A stretch of DNA of 38,245 nt from positions 1 to 38,245 of the forward strand of contig NZ_WOEZ01000098.1 in NCBI RefSeq assembly GCF_013177735.1, given 5' to 3'. The number at the start of each line of letters is the position of its first letter. Position 1 is the stretch's first letter. This stretch comes from Paraburkholderia elongata (GTDB lineage Bacteria > Pseudomonadota > Gammaproteobacteria > Burkholderiales > Burkholderiaceae). A program made the translations under genes and the position numbers. The notes under the pieces are model-generated. The model was not told the DNA's origin and did no database searches. It saw only the letters and a list, made by a program, of their open reading frames with translations. Shown piece by piece: positions 24,210-32,423 of the stretch.

Positions 24210-25283
24210 ATGTCTGAATCCATTCAAAGAAGAAAGCTTTATATCGCTGCCGCCGCCGTCCTGATCGTGATTGTGGTGTCGGGAGTGGTCGCAAGATTTG
24301 TCTTTTCGTCGTCATCGCAGACGACCAACGATGCCTATGTGACCGCCGATTTCACCGTGGTTTCGCCGCGCGTGGCAGGCCAGGTCACGGTCCTCTCGGT
24401 CGATGACAATCAGGTTGTCCACCAGGGCCAGCTGCTCGCCCAGATCGACGACCGGGACTACAAGGCGGCGGTCGCTTCCGCGGAGGCGAATGTCGCAATG
24501 GCGAAAGCCGCTATCGACAATGCGTCGGCGAGTATCGTCCAGCAGCAGTCCGTTATCGAACAGGCGGATGCCGCGCTGATCGCGGCTCGCGCGAACTATA
24601 CTTTTGCCCGGGCCGACTACAACCGCTACACGGACCTGGCGAGTCACGGCGCGGGAAGCGTCCAGAACGCGCAGCAGGCACAATCGCGCATCGATACCGC
24701 GCAGGCGGATGTTTCCCGCAACGAAGCCACAGTGAAGGCCGCACGGCAGCAGATCGCGGTTCTGCAGTCCGACCGGCAGCGGGCGCAAGCGGCCCTCGGA
24801 CAAGCACTGGCGGCACTGGACACCGCCCGTCTGAACCTGTCGTGGACGCGTATCGTGGCGCCGGTCGACGGCATGGTCGGCCAACGCTCGGTGCGCCTCG
24901 GGGCCTATGTCACAGCGGGAACGCCACTGCTTGCGGTGGTCCCGCTGCAGCAAGCCTTCGTTATCGCCAATTTCCAGGAAACACGGCTAACTTCGGTGCG
25001 TCGCGGAGAGGCGGCCGATATTCACGTGGATTCCCTTCCAGGCGTTGTGCTGCACGGAACGGTGGACACCCTGGCGCCGGCCACCGGCATAACTTTTGCC
25101 GCCATCGCACCCGACAACGCGACAGGCAACTTCACCAAGGTGGTCCAGCGCATTCCGGTGAAGATCGTACTGCGTCCCGGGCAGCCTGCGTTGCGGAGAC
25201 TTCGAGTGGGCATGTCGGTCGAGGCGACCATTCACATGGGAGGCTCGCATGTGGACGAAGGCGAGGAGGGCGTCGCACGATGA
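24210..25283 (+). CDS. HlyD-family membrane fusion protein (pump 1)
   Basis: Periplasmic adaptor of 357 residues that links the inner-membrane exporter to the outer-membrane channel. It has a short cytoplasmic N-terminus, one membrane helix (about 10-30), the biotinyl-lipoyl half-motifs (TNDAYVTADFTVVSPRVAG near 37-55; NLSWTRIVAPVDGMVG near 208-223), a long Ala/Gln-rich coiled coil in between (about 85-200) and a beta-barrel end (PDNATGNFTKVVQRIPVKI). It follows the MFS gene by 15 bases, and its stop overlaps the OMF start (ATGA). Confidence 0.88.
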   Translation: MSESIQRRKLYIAAAAVLIVIVVSGVVARFVFSSSSQTTNDAYVTADFTVVSPRVAGQVTVLSVDDNQVVHQGQLLAQIDDRDYKAAVASAEANVAMAKAAIDNASASIVQQQSVIEQADAALIAARANYTFARADYNRYTDLASHGAGSVQNAQQAQSRIDTAQADVSRNEATVKAARQQIAVLQSDRQRAQAALGQALAALDTARLNLSWTRIVAPVDGMVGQRSVRLGAYVTAGTPLLAVVPLQQAFVIANFQETRLTSVRRGEAADIHVDSLPGVVLHGTVDTLAPATGITFAAIAPDNATGNFTKVVQRIPVKIVLRPGQPALRRLRVGMSVEATIHMGGSHVDEGEEGVAR

Positions 25284-26833
25284 GCATGCTCAGGGCACGA
25301 ATCGCCGCAGGGGCGCTTTTGACGGCACTTGCCGGGTGTACCGTCGGTTCGGACTATCACGAGCCAAAGGCCGTGCTGCCAGCACAGTGGACCGACCACG
25401 CGACCCAGGCTTTCACGGTCGATCGCAGTCTGACGGTACCGGACGATGTCGACGCGCGCTGGTGGACAGCGTTCTCGGACGCGGAGCTTTCCTCACTCGT
25501 CGAGCGCGTAGCGGGCGCGAACCTCGATGTCAAGGTCGCCACGCAACGGTTCATGCAGGCGCGAGCGGCCCGTGGCATGACCGGTGCCGACGCACTGCCC
25601 GCGCTGCAGGGCTCCGCGTCGTATCAGCACGCGCGTTCGAGCCAGAATGGGCTTGTGGACATCTCCGGGTCGAACGGCAAGAGTGACTATAACGTCTGGC
25701 AGCCGGGAATCGACGCTTCATGGGAGCTTGATGTTTGGGGACGCGTGCGCCGCGAGATCGAATCGGCTGACGCGTCGGTGCAGGCGAGTGCTGACCTGCG
25801 TCGCGGCGTGTTGCTGTCGGCGATGGCCGAGACGGCGTGCGATTACATCCAGCTGCGGGGGGTGCAGGCACAACAGGCCATCGTTCGGCAAAACCTCGAG
25901 ATCGCACGCCAGAGCTTGGCGCTCACGCAGATTTGCTTGGCTGACGGGGTGGCAACGCACCTCGAAACCGCAGAGGCTGCAGCGCAGGTGAGTGAAATTG
26001 AGGCACGCCTGCCGGTGCTGGAAAACCAGCGCGTCCATCTCGTCAACGCGCTGAGCTTCCTGCTTGGCGAACCGCCGCGAACGCTGGAGCGCGAACTTGA
26101 TACCGTACATCCCATTCCTCCAGTGCCGCCTCGCGTGCCCGTCGGACTCCCTTCACAGCTGGCCGAGCGTCGTCCGGATATCTCGGAGGCGGAAGCGCGT
26201 TTGCACGCGGCGACAGCCGATGTCGGCGCGGCGGTCGGAGACTTCTATCCGCGGATCACGCTCTCGGCGAACCTGAGTCTTCAGGCCATGCATTTCGACG
26301 ATCTCGACAAATGGAGTTCGCACATGTTCGGCGTAGGTCCGGCGCTGACCGTGCCGATATTCGAGGGAGGCCGGCTGAAAGGGCAACTCGAGCTGCGCAA
26401 GGCGCAACAGCGAGAGGCAATGATCGAATACCAGCGTGTCGTGCTCAACGCCTGGCACGAGGTCGACGACGCGATGAGCGATTACGACACACGTCAGGCC
26501 AGGCAGGTGAAGCTCGACACCGCGGTAGTACAGGATCAGGTGGCGCTTGAGAACGCTCGCCTTCAATACGTTGCTGGGGCTACGGACTTCCTGAACGTCC
26601 TCACGGTCCAGCGGGATCTGTTGGATACGCAGCAGGCGAGAGCCGTCAGCACCACAGAAGTTTCGCTCGCGCTCGTCGGCCTTTTCAAGGCACTCGGTGG
26701 CGGGTGGGAGACCTCCTTCCCGGTGGCGTCTTCGGTGAAGCGCGACAGCCCGTTGCGTACTGGGAACCGCACCTCGATCGATGACAGTGTTTCGCGGCCC
26801 TCCATTACAGCGTCAGATCTGGATGAACGATGA
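25280..26833 (+). CDS. Outer-membrane efflux lipoprotein, NodT type (pump 1)
   Basis: TolC-like outer-membrane channel of 517 residues. The signal peptide ends in a lipobox LTALAGC (Cys20), so the protein is lipid-anchored. Two OEP domains follow, with the family patterns WWTAFSDAELSSLVERV, WELDVWGRVRREIE, LAERRPDISEAEARLH, PIFEGGRLKGQLELRKA and LFKALGGGW near the end. A 35-residue polar tail follows the usual terminus. ATG 25280 overlaps the HlyD stop and has GAGG upstream. It is one of three OMF genes in the window and resembles the one at 26845-28380 most; those two are convergent, with 11 bases between their stops. Confidence 0.9.
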   Translation: MSMLRARIAAGALLTALAGCTVGSDYHEPKAVLPAQWTDHATQAFTVDRSLTVPDDVDARWWTAFSDAELSSLVERVAGANLDVKVATQRFMQARAARGMTGADALPALQGSASYQHARSSQNGLVDISGSNGKSDYNVWQPGIDASWELDVWGRVRREIESADASVQASADLRRGVLLSAMAETACDYIQLRGVQAQQAIVRQNLEIARQSLALTQICLADGVATHLETAEAAAQVSEIEARLPVLENQRVHLVNALSFLLGEPPRTLERELDTVHPIPPVPPRVPVGLPSQLAERRPDISEAEARLHAATADVGAAVGDFYPRITLSANLSLQAMHFDDLDKWSSHMFGVGPALTVPIFEGGRLKGQLELRKAQQREAMIEYQRVVLNAWHEVDDAMSDYDTRQARQVKLDTAVVQDQVALENARLQYVAGATDFLNVLTVQRDLLDTQQARAVSTTEVSLALVGLFKALGGGWETSFPVASSVKRDSPLRTGNRTSIDDSVSRPSITASDLDER

Positions 26834-26844
26834 TGAGTCTTCAT

Positions 26845-28380
26845 TCATTGCACGTTCGCAGAAGCCGCTTCGGGATAAGTCGATTCCCACCCGCCGCCAA
26901 GTGCCTTGTAAAGAGAGGCCAGCGTCGTGGAGATGGCGGTGATGTTATCGCTCAGATCCTGTTGCCCCGAAAGGAGGTTCCGCTGTGCATCGAGCACCTG
27001 AAGGAATGGGCCTGTACCGGCAACGTATTGCGCCTGAGCCAGGCGGAGTGCCCTTTGATCGTCCTTGACGGCTGCTTCCAGTTGGTCGCGGCGGAGCTGT
27101 TGCGATGAATATTGCGTCAGGGCGTTGTCGATCTCGTGCCACGCAGATAGCACGACCCTCTGGTAAGTAACTGCTGCTTCCTGCTGCTGCAATTTGCGAA
27201 GGTTGAGCGTACCCTTCAATCGCCCACCCTCAAAGATCGGCACAGTAATCGATGGACCGATTGCAAACTGATGAGACGCCCAATCTCCCAGTTGACTGAA
27301 CTGGAGTGCCTGCAGACTGGCACTGCCCGAGAGGGTGATTCTCGGATAGAAGTCTGCCTTTGCGACGCCAACTTCCGCGGTTGCCTGATGCAGCGTTGCC
27401 TCAGCCTCTCGAATGTCCGGCCGGCGCTGGGCCAGTTCTGACGGGATGCCGATAGGGACCACCGGTGGCGTTGGCGGCACCGGCTTGCTGGATTCAAGCT
27501 CAGCTCGCAGCGCACCAGGGGCTTCGCCAAGCAGGAAGCTAAGGCGATTGATGGTCTCTTCCTCCTGCTGTTTCAGTTGAGGCACAAGAGCGGCCTCTCT
27601 CGATACTTGGGACGCTGCTTGAGCGATGTCCAACTCGGTCGCGAGTCCGTGAGCATTCCGCTCGCGTGTGACCCTTTCAATGTCTTTGGCGGCGTTCAGG
27701 TTCTCGAGCGTGATGGTGTAGTCGGATTGAGTGCCGCGTAGCTGGATATAGTCGCGTGCGACTTCGGCCATGGTCGACAGCAACAGGTCGCGACGCGCAT
27801 CGGCCTGAATCTCGACGGATGCGTCGGCAGCTTCGACTTCTCGACTCACCCGGCCCCAGAGGTCCAGTTCCCACGACGCGTCAAAGCCCACCTGGAAGAC
27901 GTTAAAGGGAGACGCATTACTACCCTGATTGGGGGTTACCGTCAGCCCGTTATTCCCGTTTGCAGCCGTAGCCGGATTGGGCGCTTGAGCCAGCGTACCC
28001 GCGGAACTCAAAACGCCATTGGCACTCGAGCGTTCGCGGGTGACGCCGGCATTGGCCTCGACGGAAGGATACCGGTCCGCCGCCGTGACGGTGCGCGTCG
28101 CGCGGCTCTCGGCAAGCCTGAGTGATGCAACCTTGAGATCAAGGTTGGCACCAGCAACAGCATTCTCCAGGTTTAGCAATTCTGGATCGTTGAACGAGGT
28201 CCACCATGCCGAAGTGACAGGCTGCGAGGTCACGCGACTCTGGCCGGCCTCGTTCGCTTGACATGCCGACGCGCACCAGTTCGTCGGCAGCTTGGCTTCC
28301 GGCCGCCCAAAGTTGGGTCCTACGGTACAGCCGGCCAGCAGCACGGCGGCCGCGGCGATTTGAAGCTTAAGGAGATTCAT
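26845..28380 (-). CDS. Outer-membrane efflux lipoprotein, NodT type (pump 2)
   Basis: TolC-like channel of 511 residues with lipobox LLAGC (Cys18). The two OEP repeats show WWTSFNDPELLNLENAV, WELDLWGRVSREVE, LAQRRPDIREAEATLH, PIFEGGRLKGTLNLRK and LYKALGGGWEST. A Gly/Asn/Ala-rich insertion (about residues 125-155) lies before the WELDLWG block. It is the last gene of the leftward EmrA-EmrB-OMF operon, 30 bases after emrB. The likeness to the OMF at 25280-26833 suggests that the two pumps share an ancestor. Confidence 0.9.
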   Translation of the reverse strand: MNLLKLQIAAAAVLLAGCTVGPNFGRPEAKLPTNWCASACQANEAGQSRVTSQPVTSAWWTSFNDPELLNLENAVAGANLDLKVASLRLAESRATRTVTAADRYPSVEANAGVTRERSSANGVLSSAGTLAQAPNPATAANGNNGLTVTPNQGSNASPFNVFQVGFDASWELDLWGRVSREVEAADASVEIQADARRDLLLSTMAEVARDYIQLRGTQSDYTITLENLNAAKDIERVTRERNAHGLATELDIAQAASQVSREAALVPQLKQQEEETINRLSFLLGEAPGALRAELESSKPVPPTPPVVPIGIPSELAQRRPDIREAEATLHQATAEVGVAKADFYPRITLSGSASLQALQFSQLGDWASHQFAIGPSITVPIFEGGRLKGTLNLRKLQQQEAAVTYQRVVLSAWHEIDNALTQYSSQQLRRDQLEAAVKDDQRALRLAQAQYVAGTGPFLQVLDAQRNLLSGQQDLSDNITAISTTLASLYKALGGGWESTYPEAASANVQ

Positions 28381-28410
28381 GACGTCGACTCTCGATAGTG
28401 GGAAATGCCA

Positions 28411-29991
28411 TCAATGCATCGGCGTGGACTGGCGGTCGCTATCTTTGACTGGCGAAAGCAGCGTTGCCAGCGGAATCATTGCGGCAGCAACGACAGCGCC
28501 GTAGATGAAAACGTCGGCGTACGCCAGCACGGCAGATTGAAGCTGGAGGTTACTAAACACGAGCGAGACCGCTTCGTTATGTAATCTGCTTGCGGCCCAG
28601 CCAAGAGAACGGAGTGTCGCCTCGTTCTGGGCGACGAGTTCACTGAAAGACTTATTGAGTGGCGTCAACCAGGTCGACAAATGAGCCTGGCGAGCCTGCG
28701 TACGCTCCGTGACGAGCGCAGTGGAAACCGAAATGCCGATTGAACCGGACACGTTGCGGAACATCACGAACAGTGCCGCCGCGTCGGCACTTAGCGATTT
28801 GGGCAGGCTGTGAAAAGACATGATACTGATCGGGACGAACAAAAATCCCAATGCAGCGCTTTGGACGCAACGCATCATCGCAAGCGTGCGGAAATCGATC
28901 GAAGGCACGATCGTATTGCTATACCAAAGCGCGAGCATCATGATTCCAAAACCCATCGCGATCACATAGCGCAATTGCACGACTTTCATCAGACGGCCGA
29001 CCGGCGGAATGAGCAGCATGATCGCGACGCCCCCAGGCGCGAGAACCAGTCCGGCCCACGTCGCGGTATACCCCAACGTCTGCTGGGCGAACTGCGGTAT
29101 GAGCACCGACGTCCCATAGAGGATGACGCTCATGCCGATGATCAGGATCGAACTGATCGCGAAGTTGCGATCCTTGAACACATGGAGATCGACAACCGGC
29201 TTTTTTACGCTCAATAACCAGATGATGGCGCCTGCGATCCCGAGACCCGAAAGGATTGTCAATCGAACGATCAAAGGTGACCCAAACCATCCCTCGTCTT
29301 CGCCACGGTCCATCATGACCTGCATGCAGCCCAGCCCGAGCGTGATTAACGACAAGCCTACGTAGTCGACTGATCGCCTCTGCTTGACTGCCCAAGGGGG
29401 ATCTTCCACGAGAGCGCCGACGGCAAAGCAGGCAAAAATGCCTACCGGAATATTGATGAAAAATATCCAACGCCACGAGGCGTGGTCCGTGATGTAGCCG
29501 CCAAGGACCGGGCCGAGCACGGGAGCCACAATGGTTGCAATTGCCGTGATCGCGAAGGCTGCCCCGCGTTTTTCGGGCTCGAATGAGTCCAGCACAATCG
29601 CTTGCTGATTCGGTTGCAAGCCGCCCCCGAAAAAACCTTGCAGCAGCCGGAACACGATCAGTTGGGGCAAGCTCTGTGCGAGACCACATAGCAGCGAGCA
29701 AACCGTGAACATCGCGATGCAAATGAGGAAGTATCGCTTTCTCCCGAACACTGATCCCAACCATCCCGAGATGGTGAGCACGATTCCGTTGGCGACCAGA
29801 TACGACGTGAGCGCCCACGTAGCGTCGTCGGAACTGATCGAAAGACTCCCCGCGATATGAGGCAAGGCGACATTAACGATGGTCGTATCGAGGATTTCCA
29901 TGAACGCGGCAATCGTCACGACGACCGCGATCAACCAGGGATTGGCGCGCGGCTTCCAGGCCGCGGCTTGGGCTTCGGCTATCGTGTTCAT
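28411..29991 (-). CDS. emrB: DHA2-family multidrug exporter EmrB (pump 2)
   Basis: Proton-driven inner-membrane exporter of 526 residues with fourteen predicted helices. Family motifs are ETLDTTIVNVALPHIAGS-like helix 1 (here MEILDTTIVNVALPHIAGS), DDATWALTSYLVANGIV, GSVFGRKRY, RLLQGFFGGGLQPNQQAI and PVLGPVLGGYITDH. The central loop between helices 6 and 8, missing in the pump 1 homologue, is present here (RRSVDYVGLSLITLG, MMDRGEDEGWFGSPLI). The ATG overlaps the emrA stop (ATGA). Export of hydrophobic toxicants together with the adaptor and OMF is inferred from the family. Confidence 0.92.
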   Translation of the reverse strand: MNTIAEAQAAAWKPRANPWLIAVVVTIAAFMEILDTTIVNVALPHIAGSLSISSDDATWALTSYLVANGIVLTISGWLGSVFGRKRYFLICIAMFTVCSLLCGLAQSLPQLIVFRLLQGFFGGGLQPNQQAIVLDSFEPEKRGAAFAITAIATIVAPVLGPVLGGYITDHASWRWIFFINIPVGIFACFAVGALVEDPPWAVKQRRSVDYVGLSLITLGLGCMQVMMDRGEDEGWFGSPLIVRLTILSGLGIAGAIIWLLSVKKPVVDLHVFKDRNFAISSILIIGMSVILYGTSVLIPQFAQQTLGYTATWAGLVLAPGGVAIMLLIPPVGRLMKVVQLRYVIAMGFGIMMLALWYSNTIVPSIDFRTLAMMRCVQSAALGFLFVPISIMSFHSLPKSLSADAAALFVMFRNVSGSIGISVSTALVTERTQARQAHLSTWLTPLNKSFSELVAQNEATLRSLGWAASRLHNEAVSLVFSNLQLQSAVLAYADVFIYGAVVAAAMIPLATLLSPVKDSDRQSTPMH

Positions 29992-31076
29992 CGCAACTCA
30001 ACTGTCGGCTCGACCGAAAGATTAAGAGGAAGGGGCCGGTTTGGATCCGTGCCGGAGTCGATCACAATCTTGACCGGGACCCGCTGAACGATCTTGACGA
30101 AATTGCCCGTGGCGTTTTCGGCTGGGAACGCAGTGAACTTGCCGCCTGAACCGAGCTGTATGCTATCGACATGCCCCTTCAGCTTTAGATTGGAATACGC
30201 ATCGACGGCAATCGATACTTGTTGCCCCGGACGCATGTGCGTGAGTTCGGTCTCTTTGAAGTTCGCCGTGACCCAAACCTCGGGACTGACGATGGAGAAC
30301 AATTGTTGTCCCACCTGCACGTAGTCCCCTTTCTCCACTTGCCGCTTGGTGACCCATCCGTCTTGCGGCGCCCTGACGTCACACCAGCCCACGTTGAGAT
30401 TTGCTCCGTCGAGGTCGGCCTGGGCGCGCTTGAGCGCCCCTTGGAGTTGCTCGACATGTGCCTTGGCGTCGGCAATGTTCAGGCTGACAGGCTCAGCGAT
30501 GCGCTTCGCTGCCTGAGCCACCGCTAGCTGCCCGTCAGCCGCGTTTCGTTCAGCAGTGGCGTAGTCGACATCGTGCGATGTCGTGGCTTCTTTGGGGATC
30601 TCGTGCTGACGAAGGAATTCCGACTGCGCCTTGAAAAGGTTGGCGCGCTGCGTGTCGAGCGTTGCCTGCGCTTCATCAAACCGTGCGGGATAACTGATCT
30701 TGGCGAGCTCTAGTTCCGATTGCGCCGAGGCCAGTTGTCCTTCAGTCGATTCGAGATCGCCTTGCGCATGAGCGCGCGCCGCCATGTAGTCGGTGCATTG
30801 AACCTGAATGAGGACCTGCCCTTGATGGACGAACTGATTGTCGGCCACATTGAGCGCAGCGACATAGCCAGCTACGTGGGGAGCGACGGTAATGGCCCGC
30901 CCGTCGGTGTAGGCGTCATCAGTTGAAACCTTGTTGCCGCTCATGAAAGAGTACGCGATGCCACCGGCGGCCAGAATGCCACCGGCTATCGCCGCGACAA
31001 CGATCTTGTGCTTGCGGATGCGAGGTGCGCGCGTAGCTTGCGCCTGAACGTCCTCCCGCGTCTGTACGTCGGTCAT
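29988..31076 (-). CDS. emrA: HlyD-family membrane fusion protein EmrA (pump 2)
   Basis: Periplasmic adaptor of 362 residues. It has a basic cytoplasmic start, a membrane helix at about 24-43, the first lipoyl half STDDAYTDGRAITVAPHVAG, a coiled coil (about 95-200), the second half NVGWCDVRAPQDGWVTK and the barrel part PAENATGNFVKIVQRVPVKI. It is the first gene of the leftward operon, downstream of a strong promoter (TTGACA, 17 bases, TAGGAT) covered by a MarR operator. It is distinct in sequence from the pump 1 adaptor, although the plan is the same. Confidence 0.9.
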   Translation of the reverse strand: MTDVQTREDVQAQATRAPRIRKHKIVVAAIAGGILAAGGIAYSFMSGNKVSTDDAYTDGRAITVAPHVAGYVAALNVADNQFVHQGQVLIQVQCTDYMAARAHAQGDLESTEGQLASAQSELELAKISYPARFDEAQATLDTQRANLFKAQSEFLRQHEIPKEATTSHDVDYATAERNAADGQLAVAQAAKRIAEPVSLNIADAKAHVEQLQGALKRAQADLDGANLNVGWCDVRAPQDGWVTKRQVEKGDYVQVGQQLFSIVSPEVWVTANFKETELTHMRPGQQVSIAVDAYSNLKLKGHVDSIQLGSGGKFTAFPAENATGNFVKIVQRVPVKIVIDSGTDPNRPLPLNLSVEPTVELR

Positions 31077-31146
31077 GTTTGCAACTCCTGAACGGGAAAC
31101 CGGCTTGCGCCCACCGCAAGCCGCGTATACGACCGTCTAGGCACAC

Positions 31147-31186
31147 ATCCTATTTTTCGCAAATAAATTTGTCAAGCGATTGACAA
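31147..31186. promoter_or_regulatory. emrAB promoter with MarR operator TTGTCAA-GCGA-TTGACAA
   Basis: A perfect seven-base inverted repeat with a four-base spacer lies at 31169-31186. Its left arm read on the minus strand gives TTGACA (31175-31170), followed after 17 bases by TAGGAT (31152-31147), a good sigma-70 promoter for emrA. Its right arm on the plus strand is also TTGACA (31180-31185), with a weaker TTTTAT 17 bases on, toward the marR gene. One bound MarR dimer would cover both -35 boxes. Confidence 0.75.
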
Positions 31187-31285
31187 TTCGTCAGTATATA
31201 GTTTTTATTCATACTAATTTGAGCGGTACTTTGTCAGGTACGATACTGTTTTGTGCCTGATAGGCAGATCGAGAGGTGAGCAGCT

Positions 31286-31822
31286 TTGGACAAGACAAAT
31301 TCCGCAGACGAAATGATTTTTCCCCCGCCGTATCTGCGCGACGCATACCTTCGCCGATTTCCGGCGGCTGCCGTAGAGCGACTGGAAACAGTGTTCGCAC
31401 TGAAAGCGACGACACAACAGGTCACTAATGTGATGAACGTATGGCTGGAAGGGACGGCAGGTTCTCCAGCAAGATTTCAGGTGCTCGCATTACTTTGGGG
31501 AGCCGGGGACCGCCTGGTCCCGCATCAGGAGATCATCGCGACGCTGCAGGTCACGCGGGCAGCCGTCTCCGCAATGATGTTCGCGCTGGAACAAGACGAG
31601 CTGGTGCGCTCAGTGGGCGATCAGGAAGACCGGCGGCGGTTGCTCGCTACACTCACGCCGAAGGGCAAGGAAGTCATTGAGCGCGCGATCGAGTCGAACG
31701 AGAAAAGGCTCAAGAAGGTGCTCTCGGGTTTGTCGCGCGAAGAGCTCAAGTTGTTCCAAAACCTGTTGATGCGTATCAAGAATAGCTATGCCAGTTTCGC
31801 CCAGGAGAACGTACTGCCTTGA
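31286..31822 (+). CDS. MarR-family regulator of emrAB
   Basis: A 178-residue MarR regulator divergent from emrA. The winged helix is at about residues 60-130 (FQVLALLWGAGDRLVPHQEI, TRAAVSAMMFALEQDELV, DRRRLLATLTPKG), with long N- and C-terminal helices. The start is TTG at 31286, with AGGTGA seven bases upstream; an ATG nine codons later is the alternative but has no ribosome site. The shared gap holds a perfect palindrome over both -35 boxes, so repression of emrA and of itself is strongly suggested. Poor likeness to the MarR at 21091 outside the fold shows that the two are not recent copies. Confidence 0.87.
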   Translation: MDKTNSADEMIFPPPYLRDAYLRRFPAAAVERLETVFALKATTQQVTNVMNVWLEGTAGSPARFQVLALLWGAGDRLVPHQEIIATLQVTRAAVSAMMFALEQDELVRSVGDQEDRRRLLATLTPKGKEVIERAIESNEKRLKKVLSGLSREELKLFQNLLMRIKNSYASFAQENVLP

Positions 31823-31836
31823 GGCAGTCACTCCTC

Positions 31837-31911
31837 GTTCAAGGCGAGGTTGCGCCGCATTCTTGTTTCGTGAGGCGCCGCCAAGGCCCGGCTGCGCGTT
31901 GCAACGCTTTC
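31837..31911. repeat. Direct repeat, copy 2 (relic of a MarR 3' end)
   Basis: This stretch matches 21514-21590: the degraded last codons of the pump 1 MarR gene (reading LRRILVS then TGA) plus the following spacer with GCCCGGCTGCGCGTTG. It lies 15 bases after the unrelated MarR gene of pump 2. No intact gene is present. Confidence 0.65.
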
Positions 31912-32026
31912 ACCCAGGCATCTGAAAAGCCCAACTCATAAACTGGATGCGCGCGGCGCATGGCGCCGACCGGGCCGGGTCGACTAAATAGTAAGCATTG
32001 CGAAAAAATTATAGATAAGGTCGAGA

Positions 32027-32159
32027 CTTGCAGGTCCCCCTCCAACGAAGGAATCTGCGTGCTCAACGCGGGCTGCACGATTTGGAAGCGATTTGCGGCG
32101 CGTCCAAACAGCTCTTCTTTTGCCACGGCAACGAAATGGCGTAGATGGCGAAGATCTAT
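32027..32159 (-). pseudogene. Decayed 5' end of a LysR gene
   Basis: Reading leftward from 32159, the frame gives DLRHLRHFVAVAKEELFG, then RAANRFQIVQPALSTQIPSL and EGDL. This follows residues 2-42 of the LysR protein encoded at 19969-20889. The start codon is ATA where the intact copy has ATG. After about codon 44 the likeness stops; helix 3 of the DNA-binding domain is the last recognisable part and the effector domain is gone. The upstream control region (32160-32255) is better preserved than the coding part. This is a relic, not an expressed regulator. Confidence 0.8.
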
Positions 32160-32255
32160 GTTGCCCTACGCGATCAGATTAACTGATCGATTAGTCAATT
32201 CAATCTATTTTACTTCCGTATTCGAACAGGCGATCCTGTCGCTTGAAAACTCATG
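32160..32255. repeat. Conserved LysR control region, copy 2, with operator
   Basis: This region matches 20890-20985. It keeps GATCAG-ATTAA-CTGATC (32172-32188), then GTCAATTCAATCTATTTTAC, ACAGGCGA-CCTGTC and TTGAAAACTCA, with only scattered changes. It lies directly upstream of the rightward OMF-MFP-RND operon. Both copies have the same orientation, 11.27 kb apart. Confidence 0.75.
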
Positions 32256-32423
32256 ACGGTGAAGGCGGGCTCGCTCGTCGGCGAGCGTGCGTGACACGTC
32301 CTCGCGGCTCGGGTTTGCATCGGTCATAACGGCCAATGAAGGCATACCGGGCATCGTTGTCGTTCCCGGACTCGCTGGTTGCGCCAACTCGCCCTTCGGG
32401 CGACCCTTATCAATAGGCTAAAC
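32256..32423. other. Leader between LysR operator copy 2 and pump 3
   Basis: This stretch of 168 bases has no certain gene. A short plus frame from ATG 32253 stops after 13 codons, and another frame reads as coherent sequence ending VVVPGLAGCANSPFGRP before a stop at 32419-32421, which may be a gene relic. A minus-strand frame (32205-32387) is also open. None has enough support to call. Confidence 0.3.

Noticed and set aside
24842..25279. Upstream extension of the pump 1 OMF frame into the HlyD gene
   Set aside because: Signal peptide and lipobox begin at the ATG at 25280, which overlaps the HlyD stop as in the other coupled pairs here.
31839..32126. 95-codon minus-strand frame as a functional small regulator
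   Set aside because: Only its first third matches LysR; the rest is antisense to the MarR-tail relic, and the original start codon is lost.
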